This document shows positions 33,652 through 44,683 of a DNA stretch of 64,000 nt, piece by piece. Numbering within the stretch: position 1 is the stretch's first letter; each line of letters starts with the position of its first letter. Position numbers and translations under genes: made by a program. The DNA comes from Ramazzottius varieornatus (Eukaryota > Tardigrada > Eutardigrada > Parachela > Ramazzottiidae). Below the pieces are notes generated by a model. It was not told where the DNA came from, made no database searches, and saw only the letters and a list, made by a program, of their open reading frames with translations. The stretch is from assembly GCA_001949185.1 (NCBI GenBank), contig BDGG01000009.1, positions 679,347 to 743,346 of the forward strand. Direction: 5' to 3'.

Positions 33652-33993
33652 TCAAGAGCAACAGCCATTTTTGCAGGCTCCGCCAGGACAGTTTGTACTC
33701 AGTGAACAGGTGCGAAAGCATTTCTTGCAGGAAGCTGGAATATGGTCCGCAGGGTTGGAGTCATGACACTGGGTGCCCCACAGGCAGTCTTGGTTTCCGG
33801 TACAAGGTAGACCGTCCCCCACTCCTGTACAAGGTGTAGGAGTACCATATGCAACCCATACAATTCACAAATTATTCTGAAATCAAAGTAGGAACGGTGG
33901 TTTACCTAGCTTTGACGCAGCGTCGATAGTTGTAACTGATATCAGGGCTACTACTAGTACAGTCGAGAAAAGTATAAATTTGATAGCCATCAT
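33652..33993 (-). CDS. Small secreted ten-cysteine peptide
   Basis: Two exons, 33993-33906 and 33824-33652, sum 261 nt (86 aa counting the first of two Mets), separated by an 81-bp GT-AG intron. Exon 1 is a textbook signal peptide (MAIKFILFSTVLVVALISV) that ends before Ala/Ser. The mature part of about 58 aa has ten cysteines, in the order C-x5-C-x5-C, then a C-K-K-C p, C-x6-C, C and a terminal C-C. This resembles disulfide-knotted or small WAP/EGF-like secreted peptides such as defence peptides, protease inhibitors or venom-type knottins. The family is not recognised and no activity is claimed. Each exon alone is too short to be called easily. Confidence 0.68.
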
Positions 33994-34862
33994 GAGATCT
34001 TACAACAAAGATTGTTTTCGGATCACCAAATATGGACGAATCAGAGTGTTGAAGTTTTGAATCTGAGATTAACTGCGCGGAGGTTCAGCTAGCGGAACAA
34101 TGCTACAGTATTATCAATATGTAATGGCCAGGCTGATTAATGCCTGCCAACTGCTAAAGAGTTTTCAGCGGAAGGGAAAGTCAGCTGCAGGGCACGCTGT
34201 GACAAGCGTATGACTGCGCTGTCTCAAAGGTCGATGTGTTTGTTGGTTACTGTCTCGAAGCCGGAAGTAAGTGCTCAGGTTGTCGACACTGTTCCCTGAT
34301 TAGATCAAGAAGACCCGGAAGTGCGTGCATGTGGAAGATGGGGATGAATTTGGATGACGAGGGATCCCTTATGGTCCCGTAGTTTCCATGGGAGTGCTCG
34401 CTGATAATGAAACCTCTACCACCGGCATCCACGAGAGGGTCGACACATGGAGAGTAAGAACGTGTAATTTCCCTTAGTGGTTCGTTTATCAAAGATGTGC
34501 CGATGACGATGACCCATTTGTTGTGCCTAACGGATATCCAGCACTAATGGCGGCAATGTTGTTGACATGGGAAAAAATGCTCAAAGCCTGGTGGTGGTCA
34601 TACTAGGTTCGTTCCTGCCAGAATATCATTCCCCGTTCTCGGAATCGATTTTAACGTATGATAGACGAGCTGAAAAAAACTGATAATAAAGTAAAATATA
34701 AATTAAAATGTCTGTTTTCTAGTATTTTGGGTTCTTCAAACAGTTCGCGCCAAAAAAGCTTCGAACAGGCGCTCGCTCGGCGACGCAGAGTTTTCTTCCC
34801 GTAAGTTATCGTGCCCATATGCTTCCACGTATTACGTTGGCTAGCCCATTCTGAATTCGTAG
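33994..34862. other. Divergent intergenic region; lectin first exon unresolved
   Basis: This should contain the promoters of the Cys-rich peptide (minus) and the lectin gene (plus), plus the lectin's signal-peptide exon. An ATG near 34549 (MAAMLLTWEKMLKAWWW) is a weak candidate. No HE copy is seen. Confidence 0.35.
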
Positions 34863-37370
34863 TTGATCCTTCGTTATGCCGATTTGGCAAGGGGTGGACC
34901 AACTTTATGGGCGGATGCTACTTGATCTCTGAAAAGCCTTTTGCGTGGAAGGATGGCGCGCTAGCTTGCCGTCGTATTGATGCGCAGGCCGATTTCGGAA
35001 CCTTGTGGACTGTGGACGATATGGTAAGTACAGTAACCCGCTGTTCTTTGATATGTGTCCAGTCCTTAGTGCTCCGTTTTCGCTGAACCGGAAGAGTTTA
35101 CAGTTTGGCTTTCATTGCAGCGATTTGTAGCTAACCTTGCACGGAAGAAGAAAATCAAGAGGCTGTTCGTGAACGGTAAATTCGACTCGCGATCGCTACA
35201 GTTCCGGTGGCAGTATAACCGGCCAGTGGACGCAAAATATACTCCGTGGGGGAAGAACCAACCCAAAGCTACTGTACAAGTCATTTCACTCGTATCGTCT
35301 CCTGACAAGGCAATGCGACCCTTCTTGTCCGCAGTTCCCGCGTCCAGTTCTCGCCAACCCGTTCTTTGCAAACGCCCGGCCAAAGGCTTCCGTCGCCGTT
35401 CCATTAAAGACCTAGGTTTGTCTCGTCTCATATTCCGTCGTATGAAATCCGCTGGCTTCGTACTCGTATTTGGCAGGCCAGCAAACAAAATATAACAGAT
35501 TATTGTCTTAAGTGGCACACGTTTCCAGCCAATAGTGACGAAGGAATGCGCCACTTAAGATAATATGTTTGATATTCTCTAGTGACGCATACTTCCGGCC
35601 AATAACAATGAGAGCGTGCGCCAACTCGGAGAAAACTCTTGTTATCTCAGTGGCGCATGCCCTTGACCGCCACCAATGAGCGCGTGCGCCACTGAAGATA
35701 ATCCTGAACATTTTGTTTGCCGGCCTTTCATTTTTCTTGCTCGTATCTATCGTTTTTGGTGTTGTTACAGGATCGTCTGGATGGAGTGTTACGAATAGCA
35801 AAGGTAGAAGAACTGCCGTTGCCTCTTCAAAACCACGCCTTTCGAAGTCTGCGCAGGGAAGAGCACTGAAAGGAGTTCGGAAAGGTTCGAAAGGAAAACG
35901 GGGCAAGATGCAGCAACCATCTGCAGTAGCGGCGAGCCAAAAGCTTCGAGCATATCCAGGAGCTGGAAGTAAACCAGCGCCATCCAGGAGCAATACCGGT
36001 TCAAGTCAAGGTCGTTCTAAGACGAATAGAAAGTCCTTCCCTCGTCGACCGTCTCAAAAACAGCTGACCACAAAGCCCACCACGCATCGTCCCACGACCA
36101 CCAGGAAGCTTCCGACGCATCCCCCGCTGACCAACTCTCCTTCGACCACTCGGACAATGCCGCCTCCGATCTCAAAAGATCGAAAGTTTCTCGTAAACGA
36201 AGGGCATTTCAAACCAGTCTTACCAGGTGAATGAGTATCTCAAGCCTTGGCGAACAAACTCGAGAAGATCGCTTATTCAAGTAGCGCACGCTGGCGGCCA
36301 GTGACACCGGAAGGGTGCGCCACTTGGGTAAGACGGTCTGGTCGAGATCCTTCAAGTGGCTGTTTACAGTGTTATTGACCGAAAACGTGCGCCGCTTGGG
36401 AAATCAGTCCTGTCTAATTTTTTTCAGGTCCCGAAAGTTCTTTTTGTAAATCTTGTGTGGGTTGTTTTGGTTTGTAGTGGCAAAGGTGTTGCATGATCTT
36501 GAAGTGAGCGCCATTGAGCCTGTTGACGTGGTCGACCTTGTGAAGACCAAGGAGGAGAAGCTCAACGAACTGTATGGCCGCTCGAGACTTCGACTGAAGG
36601 ACGACATGGAGTTCTTCCCGGAAGACTACCGCTATCCTAGCACAGACTACGAACGGATGGCTCATATTCTGACGGCAGAACTCATCGCTGAAGACAAACG
36701 GAGTCAGAAGAGCGATGCGCCCTTTGAAGTAAGTACATTTCAATGATTTCGCCGTTGGAGCTGAGATTAAATTGATGATGCTTGATTTTCCTTCGTAGGT
36801 TGCTAAATTACTTACCACCGAGCTTTTTGCGAAAGGAAAAGCGATTCAGTGTTACTTTGGGGAGAAGGAAGACGTCTTGAGTAATCGGCAGGTCGAATGT
36901 ATCGCTACTGCTGGTGTGATCGAAGCATGTGTCAGGCAGACGCTGTTGTCAGGTACTGTTTTGCAAACAGACTCGACAATATCGTTTTACTCAGTGGCGC
37001 ATGCTTTCAGCCAATAACATCGAAAACGTGCGCCACTTGATAAAACTAACTTGTCGAGATGGCGTGACGAGCTTCCGATTGTTCTCTCAGTCCAAAGGCT
37101 AAGTGACGTATGCAGTAAGTTCTAAATGTGGTTACTTGAACAGGGAAGATAATCAGAGGGTGTGGCTTGCCGGGAACAGCTCCAGAGAGTTACGATACCC
37201 ACAAGTCCGGTGGTCACCATAAGACGGGCTGTGTCAAGGCTCATAATGGTGAAATTTGTTACTGTGACAAAGATTTCTGCAACTCTGTCAACCGCGTAGA
37301 GCGGCTCTGGACAGTCTTCCTGGTGCTGTCAAGTTTTCTTTTACATTTATGTCGTTCTTGCTTTTTATGA
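34863..37370 (+). CDS. C-type lectin domain joined to a Ly6/three-finger GPI protein (5' end missing)
   Basis: Six phase-consistent exons: 34863-35023, 35121-35415, 35771-36226, 36478-36728, 36799-36952, 37144-37370 (TGA). Exons 1-2 encode a C-type lectin fold (WTNFMGGCYLI, W-K-D-G-ALAC, LWTVDDM, PWGKNQP, a late LCKRPA). The EPN/QPD sugar motifs are not evident. Exon 3 is a basic Ser/Thr/Pro linker with TTKPTTHRPTTTRK, probably O-glycosylated. Exon 4 is charged and helical. Exons 5-6 form a Ly6/uPAR three-finger domain: IQCYFG, several Cys, RGCG, KTGC, then ICYCDKDFCN followed by a hydrophobic C-terminus typical of GPI anchoring. If this is one transcript, it is a surface lectin displayed through a Ly6 anchor; two adjacent genes cannot be excluded. 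HE copies lie in introns 2, 3 and 5. Confidence 0.72.
35468..35730. repeat. HE element, triple hairpin
   Basis: In lectin-Ly6 intron 2; three modules in a row, the first with CTTAAGTGG / CCACTTAAG, the third with CTCAGTGG / CCACTGAAG. Confidence 0.85.
36245..36425. repeat. HE element, double hairpin
   Basis: In lectin-Ly6 intron 3; the second module's 5' core is shortened. Confidence 0.8.
36955..37070. repeat. HE element, single hairpin
   Basis: In lectin-Ly6 intron 5; CTCAGTGGCGCATG...CGTGCGCCACTTG. Confidence 0.82.
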
Positions 37371-37678
37371 TATTTCTTTTGTGTTTGTGTACAGTCTGCT
37401 TGAAAAAGTCGTGCAAACTTTTTTGTTTCTTATGTTCAGGCTTCTCTGTAGTATGCGATCGCGTACTCACACAACTTTCTGCTGGGTTTTACGGCACAGC
37501 AGACTCAGCCGGTTTCATAAGAATCTGTGCATTCGACACTGCCACAGTGATTTCCAGCAATAAAATCAGTTTCGGTTCACGGTGTAAAATTTGGATGTAC
37601 TCTGTGAACCACGAAGTCGCTCCGTACTTCGTACCGGTTCACCCACTGTTGCTTCAGTCCTATCGGAAAATTGTCTCT
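37371..37678. other. Convergent spacer
   Basis: Between the lectin-Ly6 stop and the stop of the minus-strand SPA17-like gene. No gene seen. Confidence 0.4.
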
Positions 37679-38730
37679 TCAAGAGCTTGACTGGGACTGG
37701 CCCAGTTGGTTACGAGACGAAAGTGACTGCCGGGATCCGTCCTCTCCGGCGTGCACACCAGTGGGCGACGAGTTTCCAAAGCCTTTGCTCATCCGCAACT
37801 CCGAACTATTGCGAGCTTGTACCACGGGAGACTCTCCCACAGATTGATGTGAGAGGTACTCGTGCATTCCTCTGTCGGGCTCGATGTTGGTGGTAGAGTT
37901 GGTCTCGTGAAGGGCAGCTGGAGGACCAGTATTGCCACTGCCGAAAGAACTCGGCCCCGTTTCCTCATTCGGTAACTGATCTGCAACAATAATCCGAGAT
38001 TTGGCCAAACTCCAACGGAATGAACCAGATCGTTATTTCAAGCGGCGCGCTTTTACTCTTTATTGACCGGAAGTGTGCGCCACGTGGAAAAACGATCTGG
38101 CCCAGTTCAACGTTTCCCAAATGGGACAACGACCTGGCTCAACTTGACCATAAGCATCAGCTCTAACCATAAGCGCTAACATACCATAAGCATCAGCCTC
38201 TTCCTCTTCTCCTTCTTTGTCGCCACGCGCAACAAAGTAGTGGTCACTTCCGGTTGTCTGTGTGCCCATCCAGTTCTGGTCTTCTGTCGGGACAACTACA
38301 CGATTACCAGGTTGAAACTGGGCTTTAATGTAATCCAGCTGAGGCTGATACTCCAAAGGTTGCCCAGCTGAAAACAATCACAAAATCAGAGTCTGTTCGG
38401 AATATTTTCCCGGAAAATCAAACCAGAAGGAATCACGACATTTCGTTGGGGCAAATCTTCTGATCACTGCTTACGGTTTGCCCGTCGTTGATTTACCATA
38501 TTTCCGAAATATTCGGCTCCAAACTTGTCGATATTGTAAGGCTGATATCGAAGGACTTCTCTGGCGAAGTCGTCCAAAAGCCTTCGGAAGCCACGAGGAA
38601 GACGAGCAGCGCAATGCTGCGCAGGAAGCATCAGAGGCTCTGGTCGAATGGCTCCTTCCATGTCCGATCCACGCTGTGCCTTCATCGAAGTTTCCGTGCT
38701 ATCAGTATCAGTTGACATTCGACCCTCCAT
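37679..38730 (-). CDS. SPA17-like RIIa-domain protein
   Basis: Three exons, 38730-38475, 38367-38185, 37980-37679, sum 741 nt (246 aa). About residues 40-80 read LPRGFRRLLDDFAREVLRYQ followed by PYNIDKFGAEYF, the RIIa dimerisation/docking fold with the same spacing as sperm protein 17. RIIa proteins dock AKAPs in the fibrous sheath and ciliary radial spokes. The middle exon has a helical segment and an acidic run (EGEEEEADA). The last exon is Ser/Gln/Asn-rich. The IQ motif of mammalian SPA17 was not found. Intron 2 holds an HE copy. With the Flattop-like gene it indicates flagellated cells. Confidence 0.75.
38005..38120. repeat. HE element, single hairpin
   Basis: In SPA17-like intron 2; CAAGCGGCGCGC...GTGCGCCACGTG. 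Confidence 0.8.
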
Positions 38731-39156
38731 TTTCGGCAACCCAATTCTAAAGTTCTAAAGTTTTAACTCTTTAGGGGTTTCGATTTCCTCGTCTGAGTCG
38801 CCCTCACTAAACAATGGACCTTACTGCTCGATATCCGCGATGCAATCGAGGTTGCCAGGTCGACCTCGTGGTACTTTTAAGATTGAAGGTAACAGAATGG
38901 TGGAGTGAAAATTCACGATTTGTTGCACGTAACCACAAGCTAACTCGTTCTGTCATGGACATCAGGCGCGTTCAACAATAAAAGATTTAGCAATATAAAA
39001 AGTATGAAAGGTCCCCACCGTGCTGGTAAAAACAGTACAGACCAGCTGTGTGAAGCAAAGCGCTGATAAAAAAAAACTTATCTTAACGATGCGGTAAATT
39101 CTGCGTAGAGCTGTGGAAGAGAAAGACGAGCAGCCAGTGCCGGTCGATGGAGGAGC
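38731..39156. other. Spacer between SPA17-like gene and small peptide gene
   Basis: No gene recognised. It probably carries the SPA17-like promoter and the 3' UTR of the peptide gene. Confidence 0.4.
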
Positions 39157-39831
39157 CTAACCGATGAGGGGCAAGAGGTTCACGTTGGCAGCGTTGGCTT
39201 GGTTCAATCCGTTCAACCCGACAGCTAAAAACAGAGAAAACCGTGATTAGTCTCAGTTCGTTAGTTCGTAAAAAAGGAGGCGAAAAATCGAAACTGCAGG
39301 GGAGCTCGGCAAACCATCTCGACCAGGTTGCTCTTCTGAGTAGCGCATGCTTTCGCTGAAACAGTGCGCCACTTGGGAAACCAAGCAAACTCAGCGAGAC
39401 TGCTGTCCCAAGTGGCGCACGTTCTGAGTGTTGTCGGATGAGAGCGTGCGCCACTTTTGGGACGATCTGGTCGAGTTCGTTTGCCAAGCTTCCAACTGGA
39501 AAGGACAGAGAGGCTCAACGTACCGTTGTTGTAGCCATATCCGTAACCGCTGGAGATGCCCGAGAGACCGGCAGCCAAACCCGACCCAAGAGCTCCATAA
39601 CCGATCTGTCTTCTGACGCGCTGAAGGGGACTGGGTTGATCCACAGAAAGAGCCATTCGCTGGTCCGTTTTATCGAGAGGGAGACCTGTAAACAGAAAAG
39701 AATACACTTGAATATCGTGATAGGGATCGATCGTGGTGAAGGTGGGAAGCCGACGATGGGGGGAGGAACTTACCAAGGACTGCCTGACTGCAGAGTCCGA
39801 CGAGCAAAAGGACGGCCAGCATCATGTTCAT
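39157..39831 (-). CDS. Small secreted Gly/Tyr-rich peptide precursor
   Basis: Three exons, 39831-39774, 39685-39524, 39224-39157, sum 288 nt (95 aa), all joined in phase 1. It starts with a signal peptide (MNMMLAVLLLVGLCSQAVLG). A dibasic site RVRRQ (about residue 45) precedes a Gly/Ala/Ser/Tyr stretch with YGYGYNNG and an Asn/Ala/Leu-rich end (NAANVNLLPLIG). No cysteines. It could be a neuropeptide-like, antimicrobial or cuticular/mucus precursor cut after RVRR; the Gln after the site could cyclise. Function is unknown. The start at 39831 is preferred because the longer in-frame start would bury the signal peptide. Intron 2 carries a double HE. Confidence 0.68.
39298..39495. repeat. HE element, double hairpin with both termini
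   Basis: In small-peptide intron 2; one of the most complete copies, from gggagctcggcaaac to gtttgccaagcttcc. Confidence 0.88.
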
Positions 39832-40597
39832 ACTTGCGGCTGTAGGGACGGAGATTACTGGGCAGTAGTAAAGGCCGAAGGTTTTCTGTTGGAGCTGGAC
39901 GGATACCAAACTTAACAAGAAACTTTCGTCAACGAAGAAGAACGAAGAAATGAGTGATAAAGCTTTGACGCATCAGCTTATCTACTTTCTCGATGAACAG
40001 ATACCCACTGCACAAACTTTAGTCTACCTCGACACAAATTGACAGTCGCCCTCCATTCTATCTGTACGTACGGCCTGTTGAGTAGTGGTCAAGTGTACAT
40101 TGAATGGTTTCAGGATGCTCTCGTTCGATGGTGGATTTTAGCGTACGGGGTCGTCAAGTTCCGGAAAGCTTCACGCTGTTCCACATTGAACCCAGGTCAC
40201 GATACATTAACAAGCAAAACGCCCAAAGACTTACTGACCCGTCATGAATGGGATACAACCAACCTTTGCTTTCAGCGAAGGGATAAAAGGACACAGGAAC
40301 TTCGTTTATGGGGAAAGTTTACTCAATTTTATGTCAAACATTGCATTGAAAGGCGCATTGCATACACAAAGGAATTCAATATTTTGAATTTTAAAAAAGC
40401 AACAATAACTGCAAAGTCGAACTACTGTACTTCAAAGCTGATGTTGATACTCTCAAAAATAACAAAGACGAGTTCTTCGTCAAGCCGGAAGATTATTCAA
40501 AAATTCAAAACCACTGATTAATTTAAAACATTCAAGATAATTATACTGTAAATATTCTCGCCCAAGCCGGAGGAAAGTCCGCTGAAAACAACGCTCC
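39832..40597. other. Intergenic region, no gene
   Basis: AT-rich sequence between the peptide gene and the CDT1 stop. A long plus-strand open frame here has no family resemblance or splice support and is not called. Confidence 0.4.
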
Positions 40598-43500
40598 CTA
40601 CGTGAGCTTGGCGATTTCATCTTGGACAACCTTCTCGATTTCACTGACGCCTATCGTACTATCCGTGATCTTCAAGAAGTGTTTGTTCTGCAGGAAGAGC
40701 TGTTCGATCCATCGGGTTCGGAAGACTTCTATGAGAAGATCCATATGCTCCTTTAACTCTTCTGCAAGCAGAAGAAAAATTCATCGTGGTATCATGTTTG
40801 ACAGGGAAGACAAACTGTCACAAACAAGAGCTCACTATCTCACCAGCGGAAAGGCCAAGTTTCGTGCTTAGCTTTAGCGCCGCGAACACCGAAGACTGTT
40901 CCAGCACCGTCTTCCTCTCCGACGAAAAATGACTACAAACATATTCGAACGTGAAAACAGATCCATTCAGTTGGTTGGAACTTGGAACTAAGCAAAGAAC
41001 TTCGGCATGACAGGTTTTCCACGCGGCGCACGTTCTAAGCCAAAAAAAATCAGAAAAATGCGCCACTTGTGAAAAACAGACAAGGCAATCAACCTTGACA
41101 AGGCCGTTTTCCAGGTGGCGCACGCCTCCGGCAACTAACACTGAAAATGTGCGCCACTTGAAAACAATCCTGCCGAGTTGTCTGCCAAGCTTCCATTCAC
41201 GAAGACATCGGCATTCTATTATCAATAGCTCAAACTTTTTCTCGGATATTCATCATTAGTTCCGGAAATGTGTTGATTCTCTAGAATGTTTTCATCCGCT
41301 TACTTCAGCATTATCCTTCCCATTTCAGGAAGTCTCTCCAGCATGCGTATCCTCTTATCCATTCCCGGGTCCCTCGTGATGGTTTTCACCATGTTCGCGG
41401 CCTGTCTTTCACGAACCCTTGCCAGGAACTTGGGGTCGATCCTTTTCAGTTCCTTCGGCAGCGCTTTCGACTTCACCTCTACCGTCTGTACTTCTTCTAC
41501 TTTACTCGTACTAGCTTCCTCCTTGCCACCCTTCCTCTCCTCCAACCGAGCTTTCAGTGCCTGCGTCATCGCCAGCACTTCAGCGGCCGTTCTCGACAAT
41601 AACGGTCTCTTGAACTGCGGTAGTTCAGCCGGCGGTGGTAGCTTTACTTCCTCCATCCTAAACTGTGGATGCCATCGCTCGATCTCGCGGTCTTCTACGA
41701 CGGCTGAAGGGTGCGAAGCTGTCACGAACTTACGGTGTTCTTCGTAGACGGTGCTCAGGAGAGACGTGTAGAGAGTGTCCCGCCGCCGAACGAGGTCCAC
41801 AGGACCGACGGGGCAGCGAAGCCGGAAGTTGTCTTCTGGGACGGTGGCGTCGTCGAGTTTCTTGTCGTCTCGGATGTAGATGACGAGGTGCTCGTCGTTG
41901 AGGGACTTGTGGTTGGCACCGGGACTGGCTAAGAGGGAAGGAGGCTTCTCGACACTGAAGACGTAGGCCTTCGGGAAGACGGACTTCACCTGCCCCAAAT
42001 CGTTGTGCGTCAGCGACCTGTGGAGAATTCACATCATCAGTTAGTTGCAACCAAGTATTTGTACCTTCGCAATAGATCAATTGTCCAGTTGTTTGGTATA
42101 TTCGAGCTAGGCAAACGAAGTCTACAGGATCGTTTCGTCAAGTGGCGCGCGCTTACAGTGCTACTGGGAAGACGCGTGCGCTACTGAAAAAACGACAACG
42201 ACAAGCTTGATCGTTTTCCGAAGTGGCGCAGGTTTTCGGAGATATTGGCTGAAAGCGTGCGTCACTCGGAAAAAGAGCGAGTTTGCGGAGTTTGCATGCC
42301 GAGCTTCCATTTTGAGAAACATCCATTTACCTGCCGAGAAATGGTTTCAGCGAGTCGTCGAGTTTCTCGAACCAGCAAGTTTCCGCCCTGTTATGGAACG
42401 TCGCTACATTTCGGTCCATTCGTTCGAAGAGGTTGTAGACATGTTTGAACGGCGATGGTAAGGGAAGCTTTTTCTTGATGTCCTCAGCGAAACGCTGATA
42501 CGCGGGGACAACCGGCAGACTAAAAGGCAGATCTGGTTAAACAACACCGAAAATTCCCTTCACATCGATTGGGACCAAGGTACACAGATCGCTTCTCCAA
42601 GCGACGCACACCTTCAACCAATTACACTGAAGATGTGCTCCACTTGGAGGAAATAGTCCTGTCTGGGTTATTTGCCGAGCTATCGTATGTTTGATAGTAT
42701 GGGTTTCTCTCATGACGAACCTTGGTTTGGAACTGTCAGCGAGTTCGCTCAGATGGACCTTGGTCCTGGTAGCCGCGACCTTCGCGATCTTCTTGCGGAT
42801 CTCCGACCGATCATACTCGGCTTTCCGCTTCGTACTTCCTATTTCAGCCAGTCGGTACGCAAAGGCATCTTTCGAATCCCCACCAATCGCTGCAGACAAA
42901 CCTTCGCGGACAGAGTCCGAGTGCAACTGTGCGGCAGTTTTAATGACGGAATGCACCGACCCTTTCGACGGACTGAAGAGAAGCACTCGCTTTCCCGGCG
43001 ACCTCGTGACATCTTCTGCCGCTTCAGATGTCCGCGCACTTCTACCATCTTTTCTCGGCGAACCAACCGGAGTCGTCGGTTCTCTAGTGGTTGAAGAAGA
43101 AGCCTCAACTTCGTCTTTATCCCCTTCGACCTTCTTCAACTACAGATGAAAAAGACTTATGTTCCGATATCATGATTGACATTAGGACGTTGACAAATGA
43201 ATTCATCCGGATCGTCACCATTAGTGGCGCACGTTTCCACTGTTCTTGACTGCCAACGTGCGCCGCTTTGGAGCTCAACCAGATCGTCATCCCAAGTGGC
43301 GCACCACGTTGATGTTTTTGCCTGGGAGAGTACGCCACTTGAAAGGACGATCTGAGCCAATTCGACTGCCATGTCATAATTCAGTTATCCGGAGCTATTC
43401 TTACTGGGGAAAACAGTTTCCGTCGCAGTGAGTGATTATGTCGAAGCTTTGCAGTGGCTTGTTCTGCAGTCAGGCTTTCTTTATGCACTGCATAGAACGG

Positions 43501-43881
43501 TGACGACTGTAGCTTCTCCGGTGTCTTTTGAAGTCTGGCGACGTCGCTGCTGAATGTGTTTAGAGCTCGGTTAAGATCAGCAGCTCGCTTAGGATCGCTC
43601 TTGAACTGTAACAAGGTCTTTGGAATGGGTTCTTTGCCTTCAGCAGCCTTTGTTTGATCCCGTGCATTCGAAGCTGCCCATCTGCTGAGCAGATCGGTCT
43701 TCTTCGTCTCGGTTACATCGTCCTTCGTGCGCTCAACCTTCTCGACCCTCTCCACGGGTTCATTCGACGGGCTTGTTCGGGGAACGCTGGGCGATGCCCC
43801 TGCTGACTTTTTCAAGCTGTTCTGGCGATCGAGCGCTGCTCGAGCATTCTTGCGGGACGAGAAGTGGCGTGAGATCTCCAT
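40598..43881 (-). CDS. CDT1: DNA replication licensing factor Cdt1
   Basis: Six exons, 43881-43405, 43139-42721, 42519-42331, 42017-41304, 40932-40844, 40761-40598, sum 2052 nt (683 aa). Cdt1 loads MCM2-7 at origins with ORC/Cdc6 and is restrained by geminin and CRL4-Cdt2. The geminin-binding/middle winged-helix region starts at LPVVPAYQRFAEDIKKKLPL (about residue 299) and continues with FKHVYNLFERMDRNVATFHN. The later part has HPQFRMEEVKLPPPAELPQF, and the C-terminal MCM-binding winged helix shows RIRMLERLPEMGRI and then SSERKTVLEQSSV. The N-terminus begins MEISRHFSSRKNAR, which resembles a weak PIP-degron. Introns 1-4 all contain HE copies. Confidence 0.93.
40995..41200. repeat. HE element, double hairpin
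   Basis: In CDT1 intron 4. Confidence 0.82.
42105..42310. repeat. HE element, double hairpin
   Basis: In CDT1 intron 3; gctaggcaaac terminus. Confidence 0.82.
42560..42680. repeat. HE element, single diverged hairpin
   Basis: In CDT1 intron 2; CCAAGCGACGCAC...ATGTGCTCCACTTGG. Confidence 0.75.
43185..43375. repeat. HE element, double hairpin
   Basis: In CDT1 intron 1. Confidence 0.82.
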
Positions 43882-44683
43882 AGCTCATACCTACAACGAA
43901 AAGTCACGTGATCACAATAATGCATACAACCATGGTCCACTATTCTAATGGCCGTACAACAAAGACAATTATTACGCTATATACACACACTGTTTGAGCA
44001 ACAAGAACAACAATCTAACAGTAGCATAGAATATTCCCCAGGCTCTCGAGTCAGCGTCTGTTCACAGTAAAACGTTTAACAACGAGCCAGGACAGGTCTC
44101 GAGCGCTGAGAAAGATCAGTTGTGGGACGATCAGCAGGAATGTCACGATTGTTATGAACTGGATCTCCTTCAAACGTCAATAGTGGTTACACCGAGCGAT
44201 CATCTGCATGGGAGAACAAAGGCAGCTCTGCGTCGACGAAATAAGGTAGATCACGGAGGTGTTCTCGTGCTGCTCTGCAGTGACCGCGAGGAATCAGGGA
44301 GTGAGATTATGGACTCTTTAGAAACAATTCATACAATGATACAAAATTGAAAATAATTAATTCGGAAACTTCAAAAGAGCCGCCAAAATGGACGGAAAAG
44401 GGCGCCCCTTGTCGTTTCCTCCACCCCCGGGGTATTCTGCACCTCCTCGATAACATACATCAGGGTCGCCATTTTTCGCAATCCCGCTGATTCACTTGTT
44501 GTGGTTTTTCTAAATTTTAACAATCGGAAATCTTTTTCCTAGTTCCTACTGACTACTGTAAGGATGCTTTGATCTTGGAAGCAGTGTTCGGCAGATGAAC
44601 AGATCCCTCGCTTCCACAAGCTTGGAAGCTTCGAAGCCTACTAGTTGTGAAGGATTCTATTTCTTACGGGTCTCGGACAAAGA
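43882..44683. promoter_or_regulatory. Divergent CDT1/COMMD2 promoter region
   Basis: The two starts face away from each other across 802 bp. The region has no coding signal and no HE copy, in contrast to the neighbouring introns. Specific motifs were not assigned. Confidence 0.4.

Noticed and set aside
39428-39845. Plus-strand open frame of 135 codons
   Set aside because: It runs across an HE element and is antisense to the small secreted peptide exons.
40039-40521. 160-codon plus-strand open frame
   Set aside because: AT-rich low-complexity translation, no recognisable domain, no splice support.
41286-41747. Long plus-strand open frame of 153 codons, Ser-rich
   Set aside because: Antisense shadow of the large CDT1 exon, which has clear homology on the other strand.
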